From Ampelomyces quisqualis (Eukaryota > Ascomycota > Dothideomycetes > Pleosporales > Phaeosphaeriaceae): a stretch of 64,000 nucleotides of DNA. This document shows, one piece after another, positions 9,927-22,700 of this stretch. The stretch's first letter is position 1. Every line of letters begins with the position of its first letter. The DNA lies in contig JAGTXZ010000024.1 in assembly GCA_018398575.1 (NCBI GenBank), forward strand, positions 1,674,001 through 1,738,000. Direction: 5' to 3'. The notes beneath the pieces were generated by a model. That model was not told the origin of the DNA. It saw nothing but the letters and a program-made list of their open reading frames with translations, and made no database searches. A program made the position numbers and the translations under genes.

Positions 9927-11809
9927 TTTGGTGGTGGGAGTTACAGGCAGCTCGGAAGCGGTGTCTATGTTCTTTTATGGAAGACGCAAGAACAACAAAA
10001 CAGTCTGAAGCAAAAGAATGTCGCCACACAAAAGTCGAGGGACGTGTCGAAGACGCCAAAACATTGACCCGCTACTACCCGTAACGCCACTACCTAAGCC
10101 GTCGACTTCCGAGGCTCCAGTCACGTGCGCCAGCACAGAAAGGTGCACACGTGTTGCACAGCGAGACCAATCACTACCCAGGTCGTACTGTGGATGATGT
10201 TTTGTGTGCCAACTTGGGCATGTTTCACACACGAGTAGCACGCGGAAGCTCAAATCTGCAGAGTCGTTCTCTGACAACCACGAGGGAACATATCAGAATT
10301 CCCTCTCAGGCTTGTGGGATTGAGCGACTACAAAGATCACCTCGCTTTACATTCGCGCTCCAAACATCTACAACCATGCAATCCGCACTTCCAGTCCAAA
10401 AGAATACCCCTCCTCTCTCCCCACCCGTCATCCATCATCCCAACCCTCTGCTACACCACACCCTGACTGAACCGCAGCAGGTACAACACCCTGTACTACC
10501 AACTCACCCGCCACCCCTGGCTAAACTCGTGATAGAACCGGTAGTTCTGACCCTAGTACCGACCTCATCTCTCTCCCCCTGCAATGCTCAAAGCGAGTTC
10601 ACACTCCATCACACCTTCACCTCACACATCAATCTGGACCAGCCTGGCGATACGTAACAGTGCTCATACAAGCTAAAAGCCAAGGCTTCCGACAAGTACC
10701 AGCGCGAAGCAACGCCGTCCTGATGTCGAAGCATCGGTGTACGAAAAAAAAAACGTGGCCGATAGTTACCCCCATCGATCCCTTCTCAAGCAGACATGCA
10801 TATCCGAAGCTGCTGTGCTACGGCGTCCATGGCCGTTGCTGATCCGGAGTACCAACGGCTTGGCGATACGTCGGTATAAGCGCGAGACAGTATCTCACTA
10901 CATTGCGCCCCCGTCGACGGCAAGGATGCCGAGGCCACGGAACGTTAGCCGTTGGGGGGCGTAAGGCTGACTTCGGACTTTGAGTTGCGCGGAGAAGAGC
11001 AGGTTTATCTGTGCGGAGAAGCTGTGGTGGGGACGGGAGGGTGGTGCAGGTGTAAGCTGACGAATTGTGGTCGGGCAACGCGGCTCCGGGGCGCCGGATG
11101 GGGCGGTTTCAGTGGCGATTGTGTGGTTCAGGTGGAGAGAGGGTCGTTTGGTGATGGGTTGGACGCTGTCAGCTCACTAGGCGTTGTGAGGATCTGAGAT
11201 ACTGGGTCGATGGTGGAAGGTGCGGTGAGACATGTTTGGATTCGGAGCAGGCAGTGTTGATGATGATGGATGTAGTCTGCGCATGTGAGCAGACCATCAG
11301 GCACAGTGGAATTAGCAAGCTCGAAACAGTAATATGACAACAGAGGCCAAGATGAAACTGAATGTTAGTCTATCACAGACACAGGCAATAGGCATACTTT
11401 GGATCTTGGAGTGAATGGATTGATCGAAACTACGACAGACGCACAGCGAAAGAAAAAGTCGGGAAGTGCAATTGCAAAACGGACAGATACCAAAACGCAA
11501 AGTACTACGGAACCAAGACAGAATACACGACTGAATCAAACGAAACACACAAGCCAAGACCCAATCGCAGGATCAAGTCGCAAACCCAACAAAGGAAAGA
11601 AATTCCGCGTGTAATCTGAGCAATCAAAAGGAAAAAAAAAAGAACAAACCAAGCAGGAAAAAAAAAGGGTGCAAGAGACATAGGTAACAAGCAGAAAACC
11701 AGACACGCAGCCCAGCAAATCCCGCGCACAGAAAAAAACCCCCCGACCACGCGAGACCACAGCGTAGGAAGAAATCCCGCCATCCACCGCAAAGCAAGCC
11801 AAGACGCCT
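9927..11809. other. Intergenic with poly-T 3' flank and a weak ORF
   Basis: The left end is the promoter of cystathionine beta-synthase. The right end (about 11620-11740) is rich in A runs, which are T runs on the strand of the Argonaute gene and probably belong to its 3' flank. A proline-rich 93-codon ORF from ATG 10375 to 10657 follows a CT/A-rich leader but has no motif or family support, so I leave it uncalled. Confidence 0.4.
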
Positions 11810-14800
11810 CTACAAGTAAAACATGTAGTCATCGAGATCCGCGCTCCAAGGCAAGAGACGCTTAGTCAGGAGCGTCCCCGTGGCGCCAACAACATCCAGA
11901 TGGTGCTCGACGCTGCTTGCAACATTGGCATGATACTGGTGCTCTAGTTCGGCCAACAGACGTGGTGCGCGTGCGTCGTGGTCCAGGACGGCGAAGCTGG
12001 GATAGTCTTTGATGTAGGTGGCCGTGCGGTCGCATAGCTTCTTTGCAAAAGTCAGAGGGAGCGGTTTGGCGGCTCTGTCGGCGCGAGCAGATAGCTGGGA
12101 GGATTCGTTGATGTGGCGGGTCTGGAGGGGAGTTAGTATTGTGGTTTTTGTAGTCGTGCTGGTGCATGTTGGGATGGTAACTCACTAGTGTTGTCAGGTA
12201 TTCTTTTGACCAATTCAGCTCGTTTTCGACGACGTAGTAGCGATACTTGGCGGTGCTGGCGTCTTCCACAGTGTAGTTGAGTTTCGGAATGGTAGCTCCG
12301 TCGTCGTGCACTGTGTCCACGAGTCTGTACTCTGTGTTCTTGTTGACGACCACGTAGGTGATTTGGATTGCAGTGTTGTGCTTGAATACCTCGTCATAGG
12401 CATCCCTGATCAGATTGCATTCGAGTTTACAGTCTTTGGCATTGTCGCCGAAGTCTTTTGAGTCTCGAAAGAATAGTAGCTTTGTTGGCGGGTCAAGCTG
12501 ACTACACTGCCTGAACCTTTCAATCATCATGTCCCAGAGCCTGGACAATCCAGGTTTGACACCGGGCTGCGCGCCCTTCTTCGTGAGCACGTCTTTCGAA
12601 TGAATCCGGACTGACCCGAGATATTGTTGACACTGCGCGTCTACGCTGGCAACAACTGCCGAGACAGAAGGACGGTAGTGGTTCCGTGTTTCGTAGTGGG
12701 AGATGTGTCCGCCGGCAATCATGAGCCCGGTGTCCGATACAAGCTGCGTTAGACCAGTCGTACGGTTGACTCCCCCGAGCTTGTAGTTGATCTTCGCCCG
12801 AAGACTCGCAGGAAAGTACTTGTCGGAAGGAACCAAGGCGCCTTTGAAGAGCTTTTCCAGGTGACTGTAGGTGGCGCATACAAGCAAGACCCCCACTTTA
12901 CGATCACAGTGTTCGTGTAATCGCGCCAAAGCCTTCCGCGTATGGCCTTCGGTCTGAGCGGTGTCGTCAACAATGGCAAACGCCAGGTCACAATCCAGTT
13001 TCAGGCCTTGCGAGAGCGGACCGAAGTCAAGTTCTATTGTACCTCCAGAAACAGCACTAGAGATACTGGTGAGTCCGTGCCTAACCTTGCTGATGAGAAT
13101 TTGGTCAGATGGGGCAGTACTCCAGCTACGCTGGTAAAGGATGGCGATTTTAGCGTTACAGGCGACGGGCTGATAGAGCGTTCTGCTTGGGAACGGCTCC
13201 AGGTTGCGCTTTTCGACTGGTGCTGGTGCTTCTGATACTGCCACCAGACTGCGCGTGAGTTTCGCCAATCCACGCGATGCTAAACCCCCTGTGGTTTCAG
13301 GGGCACCAATCTGGACATCGAGTTAGCATACCCAGTCTCGGATTCCGAACGTCATTTGCGAACAACTCACTGCTTCAAAGTCTGATGTAATGGCGGGAAA
13401 GTCCCGCAGTATCTTAGCGCTAATGTTAAACAGCCTGGCGTAACCGTCCTGCTTCACCAAGTCCCGAGTGACGGTCCTAATAGCGTTGTTCAGATGACCG
13501 TACCGTGTGAGAAGTTGAGGACCGACTATGTTAAGCATCTGGACGGGAATCCAAGCTCCTGTCGGATCCTGCGCCAGAGGAAGACAACCATTCAGGCTCA
13601 GCTCGTCAGTCTTGTCCTGGAGAACCACTACATCGATCAGCCTGCAAAGTCATAGAAGATGTAGAATGTCAACTTACCTTTTGAGAAGTACTTGTGGATT
13701 GTATATGACTCTAAACCAACTTCAAATTCCGCAACCTCTGCAGGCAATCGGATGTCTTGGATCTGGAATCGACGGCCTTTCTCCGCGTTCCCAGCGACCA
13801 GCAATTCGGCCTTGTCACGACCTTGCGAGGTTTTCTTTCCAGGAACATATGCGCAACGAACGTTGACGCCTCGCAGACTGTTCCGGATAGTGGGCAGCCA
13901 CGACTGAATGAGGTCAATGTTCGGCTCGCTGAGTCCGGTCCGCCCGACCATGTCGAGCAACACTTCAGCAAGATTCTTACTGGGAATGCAAGGCACAACA
14001 TCGAAATCGACCTTGAGCTGCTTTTCGCTGATATCAGCCGATGGGCGATGGCGTAGGTGAAACCGATAATCTGTAGGCCGAGCTGACGAGGTAGATCTAA
14101 GACATCCAGGAAGTATAGGGTCAAAGACACTATTGCAGTTGGGGGTAAGCGGCAGGAGTTCGAGATCTTTCATCTTGTGCGTGGTTTGGCGAAGAACAAG
14201 ATCAAGACTGTTCTTGTATGCCTCGGCGGTATCTCGAAAGTGGAAGTCCCAAGTGATGGTGATGTTCTTATCGCTAGAGGTACCTGTTGTCTCGTCCTGG
14301 AGTTCAAACACTTTGGACCTGGCTTCCTCGATCCAGTTCTTCAGATTAGTTTGCCCCGACTCATCGTTGACATGGAAGATAAGACGCACAACGCCCGGCT
14401 GGCGTTCAACGTTGGCTGAAAGAGCTGGGTGGCTAGTCATGCACTCCTTAAGCCACGCTTTCAAGGCCCTTTGTCGAAGCTTGCGGCTATTGATTGCCTT
14501 CTCTTCTCCACCCACGCTGGTGTAGAACGCGAGGTCGACAATGCAGAAACCCGGCAAGCTCTTCAATCTCTGTGAGACTTGTCCAATTGCGGTCCTCGAA
14601 TGTGGTTTCGGCATTTTGACGACCTCTTTTCCTGCAACGGGCGCAGGAGTATTGGAGACCTTACTTAAGTGCTCCCTCTCGCCAGAAGCAGGGCCATCTG
14701 TACTCGTCTGTCGTCCGCGGATGGGAAGAATCGTCTTGGCCCCAGAAAAGTGGAAATTCTTGGCATAGACAGGATCGACAGCTTTGCTGGCGAGCTTGTC

Positions 14801-14947
14801 GTCGACGTTCCCATCTGATCCGAAGACTGTAGTGGACGAACTAGCAGTGACCTTGGTAAAATTGGAAGAATCTTGGGATGCCGCCGATGGCGATCTGGAA
14901 GGCTTGCTGCGGTTGTCGCCCTTTTTGTCTGATGGATTATCTGCCAT
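11810..14947 (-). CDS. Argonaute-like protein with degenerate slicer site
   Basis: Four exons: 14947-13678, 13627-13371, 13310-12186 and 12121-11810; introns of 50, 60 and 64 nt, all in phase; 987 residues. The start is the ATG of MADNP. The order is a Ser/Lys-rich disordered N-terminus, N domain, PAZ (about 300-450, with FQIQDIRLP and TIHKYF), MID (about 550-690) and PIWI (about 690-960). PIWI hallmarks are present: AKINYKLGGVN, PSVSAVVASVD, and ITYVVVNKNTEYRL. Three of four catalytic residues are lost. The first Asp (GADVTH in active proteins) is His711 in GGHISH; the glutamate position reads SKDV; the last Asp/His is Lys911 in FAKKLCDR. Only Asp792 (FFRD) remains. The usual GTVVD-to-QSH segment of PIWI is also shortened. 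It should bind small RNA, if at all, without slicing. Confidence 0.9.
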
Positions 14948-15389
14948 GTTGAACAAATCTCACCCAATCCGCGATCGAATATAAGACTTGACCAGTTCCT
15001 TGAGCTGGATTTGATTTTTTCAGGGCGCAAAATCAGACCTTACTTGTACTCACATTGTGCTTGCTCCCCTTATTGTCATCCCACCATCTGCCTGCTGATG
15101 TCAAACATCGGATCCTCCTCACGTGTCGCCTGTCAAACTGCTCGCGGAACTTGCAGACCATGCGTGACGCGGGTTTGCTCAGAGTCACGACCCCACGTGC
15201 GGAGGTGAAGCAAGCACCCACTCAGCGTGTCGGTTGCAGAGTGCAGCGAATGCAATGTATGGTGATTGCTATTATCTACACCGCTTAGTACTCGATCAAA
15301 GCGCTTAACAAGACGTACTCACTGTACTATTCCACCTTCTCCACTCTCAGAGTAATCTCCCCAACCCTCCAATGGCACAAGGGTGCTAC
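14948..15389. other. Promoter of Argonaute gene / 3' flank of SRP receptor gene
   Basis: No gene. It spans the leader and promoter of the Argonaute-like gene and the 3' end region of the SRP receptor beta gene, both on the minus strand. Confidence 0.5.
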
Positions 15390-16389
15390 TCACAAATTCT
15401 CTCCAATCCACTCCCACCACCCATCCACACTCCCAACCTCCTTTCCACCAAGCACATTCGCCCCCACAACACTAACACTCGTGCCAATCTCCTGCATCTG
15501 ACTGAATTCAAAATGCCCTTCCCCGCCCTCCCCAAGCCACTCCTTCTCCTCATCCAGCTCGTCCTCGCCCCCACTCAGTGCCGCACCCGCATCCCTCAAC
15601 GCCTTGGCGCGACTCGTCCTCACCTCCGTAATCGCCTTTTCCAGCTGGTGTTTAACGAGGTTCGCCGGCAGGGCGGTGAAGAGGTCCATTTTATTCGCTG
15701 CAACAAGCACAGGGATGCCGGTGGGGCCTTTACTGCTCGTTGCGCTGGTGTAGCGCTTCTGCAGGCTGAGGAGGACATCGTGCAGGTACGAGGCTGCTTC
15801 GTTGAGGCCTGGTTCCTCGGCGAGCGCGGCGGCGTCCACGACGAAGATGATGCCGCGGATCGATTTGGGGTCGGAGAGCGAGGCGGTCGCGTAGTGGCGC
15901 AGTTTGCCGTGGCCGGGCGTGTCCAGCAGGAGGAAGCGGCGCGAGCGCTCGTAGGCTGGGTCGCCGGGCGAGCGGTAGTGGGAGGACGCTGGGACGTGGG
16001 GGCTGGGGAGCAGGGCTTCGATGGTAAGGGGTTGCGTGGAGGTGTGGGTCTGGGCGAAGGAGGTGCGTTCGGTCTGGGCGATGGAGGTGCGTTCGGTCTG
16101 GGCGATGTTTAGATTGTGCCCACGCAGAATCCATCTACACCCTTCACACAACTGCCAGGGGTCTCGGGGAGTTGTGATGCCGTACCAGAGTTGTAAAAAC
16201 CGTCTTTCCACCTCCACTCGGTCCAACTAGCAGAAAGGCAGGCAGGCTTGTCGATGCAGCTACTGTCCTGTATAGAAAGCTATGGAGCAGTATTGGCAAA
16301 CCAAGGGCGATGAGGAAGGTGATGATGATGGTGGTGAGGTTGGGCGACAAGGCCGCCGTAAGCCAGCTATCCTCATCGTACCAGGCCAT
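15390..16389 (-). CDS. SRP102: Signal recognition particle receptor subunit beta
   Basis: Exon 1 is 16389-16186 and exon 2 starts at 16097 (or 16073) and ends at 15390. The N-terminus has a membrane anchor (about 18-40, LTTIIITFLIALGLPILLHSF) followed by the GTPase P-loop GPSGGGKT. Exon 2 has THTSTQP (switch region), LLLDTPGHGKLR (G3) and VLVAANKMDLF (G4). It anchors SRP receptor alpha at the ER membrane for co-translational targeting. The intron donor is GTACGG. The acceptor region contains a 24-bp tandem duplication (16060-16107), giving two acceptors 24 nt apart in the same frame; the inner one gives a protein nearer the family consensus, the outer one adds eight residues. The acidic stretch GGEDELDEEKEW near the C-terminus is low complexity. 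Confidence 0.92.
16060..16107 (-). repeat. 24-bp tandem duplication over a splice acceptor
   Basis: Two perfect, adjacent 24-bp copies (16060-16083 and 16084-16107). On the minus strand each copy contains the acceptor CGCCCAG followed by ACCGAACGC. Since 24 is a multiple of three, either acceptor keeps the SRP receptor beta frame. Confidence 0.9.
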
Positions 16390-17962
16390 TGCTCGCTACC
16401 AGCTGTCGCGCACACAAGATATGTGAAACGCCCGGTAGGTTTGAAAAGAGCCGCCGGGGTTGTGTTGATGGTAAATAAAACTTGCAGACGTCGTTGCGTG
16501 GTGTTATAGCGATGACGTGACACCGTGGGAACAAAGTTTCGTCGCGTGGCCGAGCGATCCATGCCAACGCCAACCCGCGGGTGGCGGGGACGATCAAGCG
16601 CTAGTCTGCCGTTGCGATGCTTCCTCAGACCTCACCTGCTCTTCGTCAACATGATTTCACGCGGCCATGCGCGTATAAACCGTGTCTTCTGGCCGTGATG
16701 TGCATTAGGCGGTTTGAGGATACGATGCGTGACGCAAGATGCACTGCAGGGCCTGGGCTCAGGCTCAAGTCGACAGCTGCGCGCAATATCGCCATGACTC
16801 GCAGACCTTCACAAATACATGGCATGATGGCAACAGGCACAACCGGAAAAAAAAACAAGGGCCGCCTGCATTCAAAACAACTATCATAAAAGCTTTTAGG
16901 GCAGGGCTATATAATCATACAATAGACATGGGCCGCCGTCGTTCCTTGCATCATCGTTTTTCCTGTCTCTTTCGTAAAGGTACCCCTCATGGCTGCATCC
17001 CTGTGCCGCTCTGCCACCCTCCCAGACCGGCCCAATTATAGAAGGAAAAAAAGGAAAAAGAAGTCCGTGGCCATGACCCATTACTCATACAACCATAAAG
17101 TGCCAGTGACCTGCCCAGCCTGCAATGACAGATGAATGTCGAAGCGAGCCCTGCAAGCAACAGCATGAAAGAGATGGGTATGACCACCAGCCGTTATGTT
17201 ATAGACCCATATGAACCATGCAACATGCATCGGTATCTATGAGTCGTGACAGTAGTGTACCCTGGCTCCGAACACCGTGTTCGCCGTCATGCGTAAATCA
17301 ACAATCGTAAAGTGTAGTACAAAGAAACGACCCAGCGCCATTGTATAGACGAACCAAAAGAGAAGGGGGAGATGTCATGTGTGCAGGAGTCATGGGGGTC
17401 ATGACAGTTTGAGTCGCTTGGTGTAGGATTAAATATGCTGTGTGACGACAAGATAAGGAGGGTTAAAGAGAAACTCAGCAATAAAAGAGCTGTCGTAGTG
17501 CATGGAGGAAGCTGCACAGTGCAGTCTCGCTTTGTGTCGCACGGTCAACAACGTTGCACACGATGGGATGTTGAGGGAGCGCATTCCAAATGCAGTAAAA
17601 CGCTGAGCGTTTCACTGCGGCCGAAGATGCTTAACAGGTGACCATATATGCGTCTGTCGCACCCAGCGCTTGAATCTAGTAGATCTGCGTTGTTGTATTG
17701 CGAGTGATGCCGTCCGTGCGTAGTTTGTTGCTTCAGTCGTGGTAGAGATGGCTGTTGCCTGAGTCGTAGTAAATATGCGGGCTTTGAATGTGCTCGGGAA
17801 ATGTAAGATACAGTGGGTTCCAACAAAGCTGCCGCGGTGCCCGTTGTAGTAGAGTAAAGATATTCGTAGTGATCGTAGCGATTAGGAAGAATGGTGTGTG
17901 CTAAATGTTTGGGCCCAGCGGCCGCGAATTGCCTTTAGGCTGGATAATAATTGTCGCCATGC
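16390..17962. other. Intergenic region
   Basis: The left end holds the promoter of the SRP receptor gene. The right end is the probable 3'UTR of the NDT80-type regulator. Nothing else can be supported; short ORFs in this stretch lack ATG context, length and motifs. Confidence 0.5.
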
Positions 17963-19772
17963 TCAATAGCCAGTGTGGGCATGAACGTCAGGGTAAAACC
18001 CGCGACTACTTTCCATTCCCGTGTACCGTCCACAGCCACCACCAATTTGCCAGCCGGTAGCAATCGATGCAGGTCCTGGAAATTCCTCCTTAACTGTTCT
18101 CCGTTCTGGTAACGGGAGGGTGCCTTCAGCTTTTGTAGGATTGGGCTCGTACAGAGTGGATGGGTAGTACTGGTAGTCATGAGGCGGACCCATCATCTTA
18201 GCATCTTCATCGTCGACCATTTGCTGATCACTGACAAGGCCTTCGACCGGTCCTCCGCTTAGAGAACTAGCAGAGCTGACCGAGTGACTGCCTGTAGGGC
18301 TGGGATCCAGGGAGTAAGTGTTGCCTCCCCGATACATGCTTCCGCCCATTGCTGTAGCACCGCTTCCAGAGAGGCCATTGCCGTACGTCGAGTACGTGCT
18401 GCCGCCACGCGAACTCATACCGTTTGGTCCAGCACCGTTGAAGCCCGAGCTTCCTGGTCCTCTCGCGGTAGCATTGTGCGGGCCTTCGTTCTGGTAATGA
18501 CTGGGTGACCTTCCGCGAACAACAACTGGGTGTGACAACTTGGCAGCAACCTTGATCCAGCGTGGTTCTGTGTCCCGTGTGTTTTGAACATTTGCCCATA
18601 GCTCAACGATGAGGTGGTAGTACTGCTGTTGAGCTCTACGCTTGCCATTGTTCGCCGTAGCCGATTTGAACTGTATGCGCTCAAAAGCGTGCAAGGAGTT
18701 GCTGCTTGCATGGCTTGCGGGTGAGTACTGTTGGGATGAATCGCTGTCTATCTGGAGCGGGAGCTGGGGCCCAGGAGCGCTTGGAGGCTGGTGGAAGTTG
18801 CTCAAGCCATATCCACTGTGGTCATGGCTTTTCCCTGGCGGATTTGGTGCAAGCAACTCCTTCTTCATGGCTAACTGTGGTCCTTTATCCCGCTTGGGAG
18901 TGTGTTGAATGAGCTCAATAGTCTTGCCGGCAGTGCCATCGACGGCTGCCGCAAGGGACACAGCCATGGACTGTATCTGCTCTTGCGGCTTTCCGTTGCC
19001 TTGGTCAAGATAAAGCCGCGCATTGGGTGTCCATGGTGTCAGCCCATAGGAGACATTGACAGCGAAGTAGTTCCTTCGATAACATGTCCAGACACGGTCA
19101 CCGGAAAGGAAGAATCCCTTTTCGATCTTGGCATCGATGTTGGGGACTACCGTTGTGCCTTCGCTGCTGATTGTGCCGTAGTTTTCTTGAGGGTTGAATG
19201 GTGGTGAATCATGCACTCCACCATGACCTGAGTACGAAGTAGTCTGGTAGCCACTAGCGTAAGTGGTCAAAGGCATGGTGGTAGGCAGTACACTCCTAGG
19301 TGTCTCAGGCTGCGAGTGATAACGAGTGATGTCGGAGTAGCGAGGTGACAAGGCGTGAGAGTGTCGATGCATGCCAGGCGTTGCTGTTGTATAATTATCC
19401 CTAGCCGACACACCCATGGATGGTGACACGGAGTTGCCCAGACCTGGTGATCTGGTCGGAGGTAACATACCCGCCGATGATGAGGGATCAGTTCTATAGC
19501 GTTGCTGTCAGCTGTCATGCATACTTCTCGGGTTCTACAGGCACGAATGCGCCACAGTGGGAACGTACAAGCGTCGAGCAGTCGACATATTACTGAACCC
19601 ACAGTTGAAATTTGAGTAGTTGTTCGTCAGGGGGTAGTGAGTGGGGTACGCGCTAGCTATGCTGGGGGAGAAGGAGGCATAAGAGTATGCCGCTGCGGAT
19701 GAGGCGTTTGAGCTGGGCGAGGTGGAGATGGAGCCAGACCCCGAGTCTGAGAAAGCGGCTCCGGCTGGATAG
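17963..19772 (-). CDS. NDT80/PhoG-like (XprG/VIB-1 type) transcription factor
   Basis: Main exon 19493-17963. It joins an upstream exon 19772-19569 through a 75-nt intron (GTACGT donor, GCTGACA branch, CTATAG acceptor), giving MSTARRL-TDPSSS in frame. The p53-like NDT80 DNA-binding domain is split by a Pro/Ser/Gln-rich insert. Its first half is IEKGFFLSGDRVWTCYRRNY to the TIELIQHTPKRDKGP region. Its second half is FERIQFKSATANNGKRRAQQQYYHLIVELWA to VVVRGRSPSHYQ. In moulds this group (VIB-1, XprG) controls extracellular protease genes, nutrient stress and heterokaryon incompatibility. The C-terminus is Gly/Ser-rich and ends in a conserved-looking GRYTGMESSRGFYPD. The 5' end is uncertain: the minimal ATG is 19588 (516 aa), but the upstream exon stays open to 19772 and more exons are likely. 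Confidence 0.85.
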
Positions 19773-22700
19773 CTGTGGACGTGGTCAGTTAGTCGACTCA
19801 GCAAAACAAATGCTAACAGGGCAAAGTGATGCCAATAACAATGATGTGTAACAAGTAGGCAGGGTAGCACAGTATATGTTGTCAATCAGACCGGGGACGA
19901 TACGGCATTACCGCTAGGCTCGTCGTGTGATCAATGTGACAACCAGATTGTTGGGAGGAGCAGATGCGCCACGCATCCGGAACGTGTACGACAACAGCAG
20001 GTGGGCTCAGGGACATTGACGACGACGTGTTTGTTTCGGCGGTAGGGGGAGGCCAGAGCTTGGGCAGCACAGGCGAAGAGGCGTCGAGGGATGTACGCTG
20101 GGGGCGGCATGCGTAGCAGGCAGCACTACGGAGCCTGCCCTGCCAGGCCGGGATGACAAGGACCAATGAAAAGGCGTACCTACCCTGTATCGGGACGAGG
20201 TGCGCGGTAACCGTTCGCACTGGAGCTCAGAGGTAGACCGGTCGCTAGGATCCCGTCGCGCCTTAGCTGTTCGGGTACACCAGCTGCAAAAGAGCTATGA
20301 TGTGCATGAGAGCCAATCTGGTCGATGCATTCCTGCTCCGAAGAGTAGGGAATTCCCGATGCCAGTGGCAGAGGAGCGTGAAGTACTGCTTATCCTGCAC
20401 GTCAGCCAATCAATCTGAGCCAAACCTGGTGCTGTTGAACAAGACGTAGGACAAAAACGGACGATGTGCACCTGTGGGCGGTGGAGGGACAGAGAAAAAG
20501 ACGCGCGTGGGACGTGGTGATACAAGTCGTGCCGCGACCGGGTGGCTCTGCAGTTTTGGCGTGCAAATGCGCACCACATGCAGCAATTGGAAGAAAACGA
20601 AGGGCCCACAGTGTGTAGCATCAAACAGAAGAAAACCCGGCCAGGACCGCTGGCCGCGTTGTGATGCAATATAAGAGCGATTGCGCGAGGAATGCCGAGT
20701 GTGTGTGGGAAGAATGCGGAGAAGGGCGCCAGTTTTTATGGCTAGAGTGCAGTGCTTGGAATAGCCAACGAACGATTTGAGGGTTTGTGCACTCGCAGAA
20801 CAAGGGTTTGTAAATGTTTTCAAGGCTGACTTACCTTGTTGCATTGTTGCAGCAGTTGCAGCAACGCCGGTCTAGTATTTGCCCGTAATGGCCTGCAGAT
20901 ACTATGTCTCGTTCGAGGGACTTGATCTTACGCTGCGCTTTCAGAGGCCTCACGCTGCGGATCCGACACTCTGGGTAGGATTGCAACGGCGCAGGCAATA
21001 GCGAGCGTCTTGTTGAATGCTGACAGCGTTTTGCTACAGCTGTTGCTATGGCTTGTTGATGGACAGCTCGAGGAGCACCTTTGGGTCTGCTGTAAACCGT
21101 CGCAATAGTAGGCGGCAGCAGTGCTTCGGGGTGCCGGTCCAAGCACGCAAGGGTGGCAGGAACGGGACGCTGAAGACAGTGTAGGCTCGTCTAATGCTGG
21201 TGTTGGTTCGCTTCAGGGCAATCTGGGGCGGTTTAGCCGGCACAGGGGCAAGATCCTCGATTAGCTGCCGCTGCGTCTTGCTGATGGCTGCAGTACGTAA
21301 ATGGTGATGTTCGGAGGCCAGAGGGTACGGCAATGCGTGCTTTATCCAGCAGATGGGGTTCGCGATGATGGCGCACTTGCTCTCACCACAGCATTCGGAC
21401 AACACTTGGGGTCTGCTGCGGCGCTTAGTCGAAAAACTCCAATGGGGCGAGGCTGGGTAGAATAGACTGACCGTTTCGAAGGTGTAAATGAGTTGTAATA
21501 GCGGCGTGCTTTGATGTCACCCTTTGCGGCTGCGGGACACCTTAAACCCTGGGGTTAAACGGCTACGTCCACGCCGACGACCAGACCTAAAAGTGCACTT
21601 TGCTTCTTCCCGCAGTCTCCACAGATCTTAAATCTGGAGCACAGACAGGTATGCAGACTAGTCCAGCTACTTGGTTCCTGCAATTTCTACGTAGGCGGTG
21701 TGGGTGTCGTCGCTGTCGTCGCCTTGCTGCGACCTGTCAGCCGTGAGTATCAGACAAGGGACCATGTCGCAATCTGGGTGGAGCTTACAGGGTTGTCCTG
21801 CAGTCTGCCAAAAGGAATAATGTGGCGTGGAATGATTTTCGATCGTGGCTGCGTCGACGAGGATGCTGACTTGTCGTCAAGGCTCCGCGATCTGCACCGA
21901 GGCCAGGTTGTGTGGATCTGGTCGATAGGCGGGCGCCCTCTGCTGCCTTACGCTGGGCTTTTGATTGTTAAAGAAGTGGAACCAGTCTGTGTCAAGCGCA
22001 CGGACGAAAAAGAGCAATGGTTGAACGTAATGTGAACAGTGATGAACTCTGACTTGAGTTTCGTGTTGTTCAGAAGCGTGAAGGCTTGAAGCATATATGC
22101 ACGGTGCCTCTGTCCAATTTGACTTGTTGCGGTGGATAAGTTGCACAAGGTTGCCGGGGTCCGACAGACTCGTGATGTCAGTTTACGAGGCTGTCTGGTA
22201 GGGTACCAGATGTGGAAGTCAAGACAATGAGAAGAATAGGTAATCTGTGGTAAAGAGAGAACTGGTGACGATGCCAGGGTAACTGAGACGACGCGATCCA
22301 AGGTTAAGAGATCAGCGGTCAAATGAGAGCAAGCATATAGTGGGAGGGCCGTACGGAGTAGAGGTACCAGTTGGCAGAGCAAAGCGCTACTACTGCTGAA
22401 TACAGGGTAGGCTGGGCTGGAGCAACTCATCGGGTTGTTTGGCTCAAAGGAGAGGTGGCCTAGCAAGCGAGTATAGCCTCATGGGTATTGTTAGGATGCT
22501 GGATCAAGATTTCAGCCCCGAAGCAAATGATGCGTATCGCGCTGCTCAGACCATGACCGTTTTCTAGCACCACGGTAGCATTGGAAACCTGCAGCAGCGA
22601 GCCTTTCCTAAAGAAGCGGCTGTATATCTCCGAGAAGTCAGGGAGGGACGCTTTGCCCCGGCGCCCAGGCTCGCGTCTTTCTCGAATCGTTGGTGGTTCA

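Noticed and set aside
10375..10657. 93-codon proline-rich ORF from an ATG with a CT-rich leader
   Set aside because: Low-complexity composition and no family signal; could be leader or random sequence.
13628..13677. Shorter first Argonaute intron ending at TTTGCAG (36 nt)
   Set aside because: That acceptor puts a stop codon (TGA) in the next codon; the GATGTAG acceptor giving a 50-nt intron keeps the PAZ frame.
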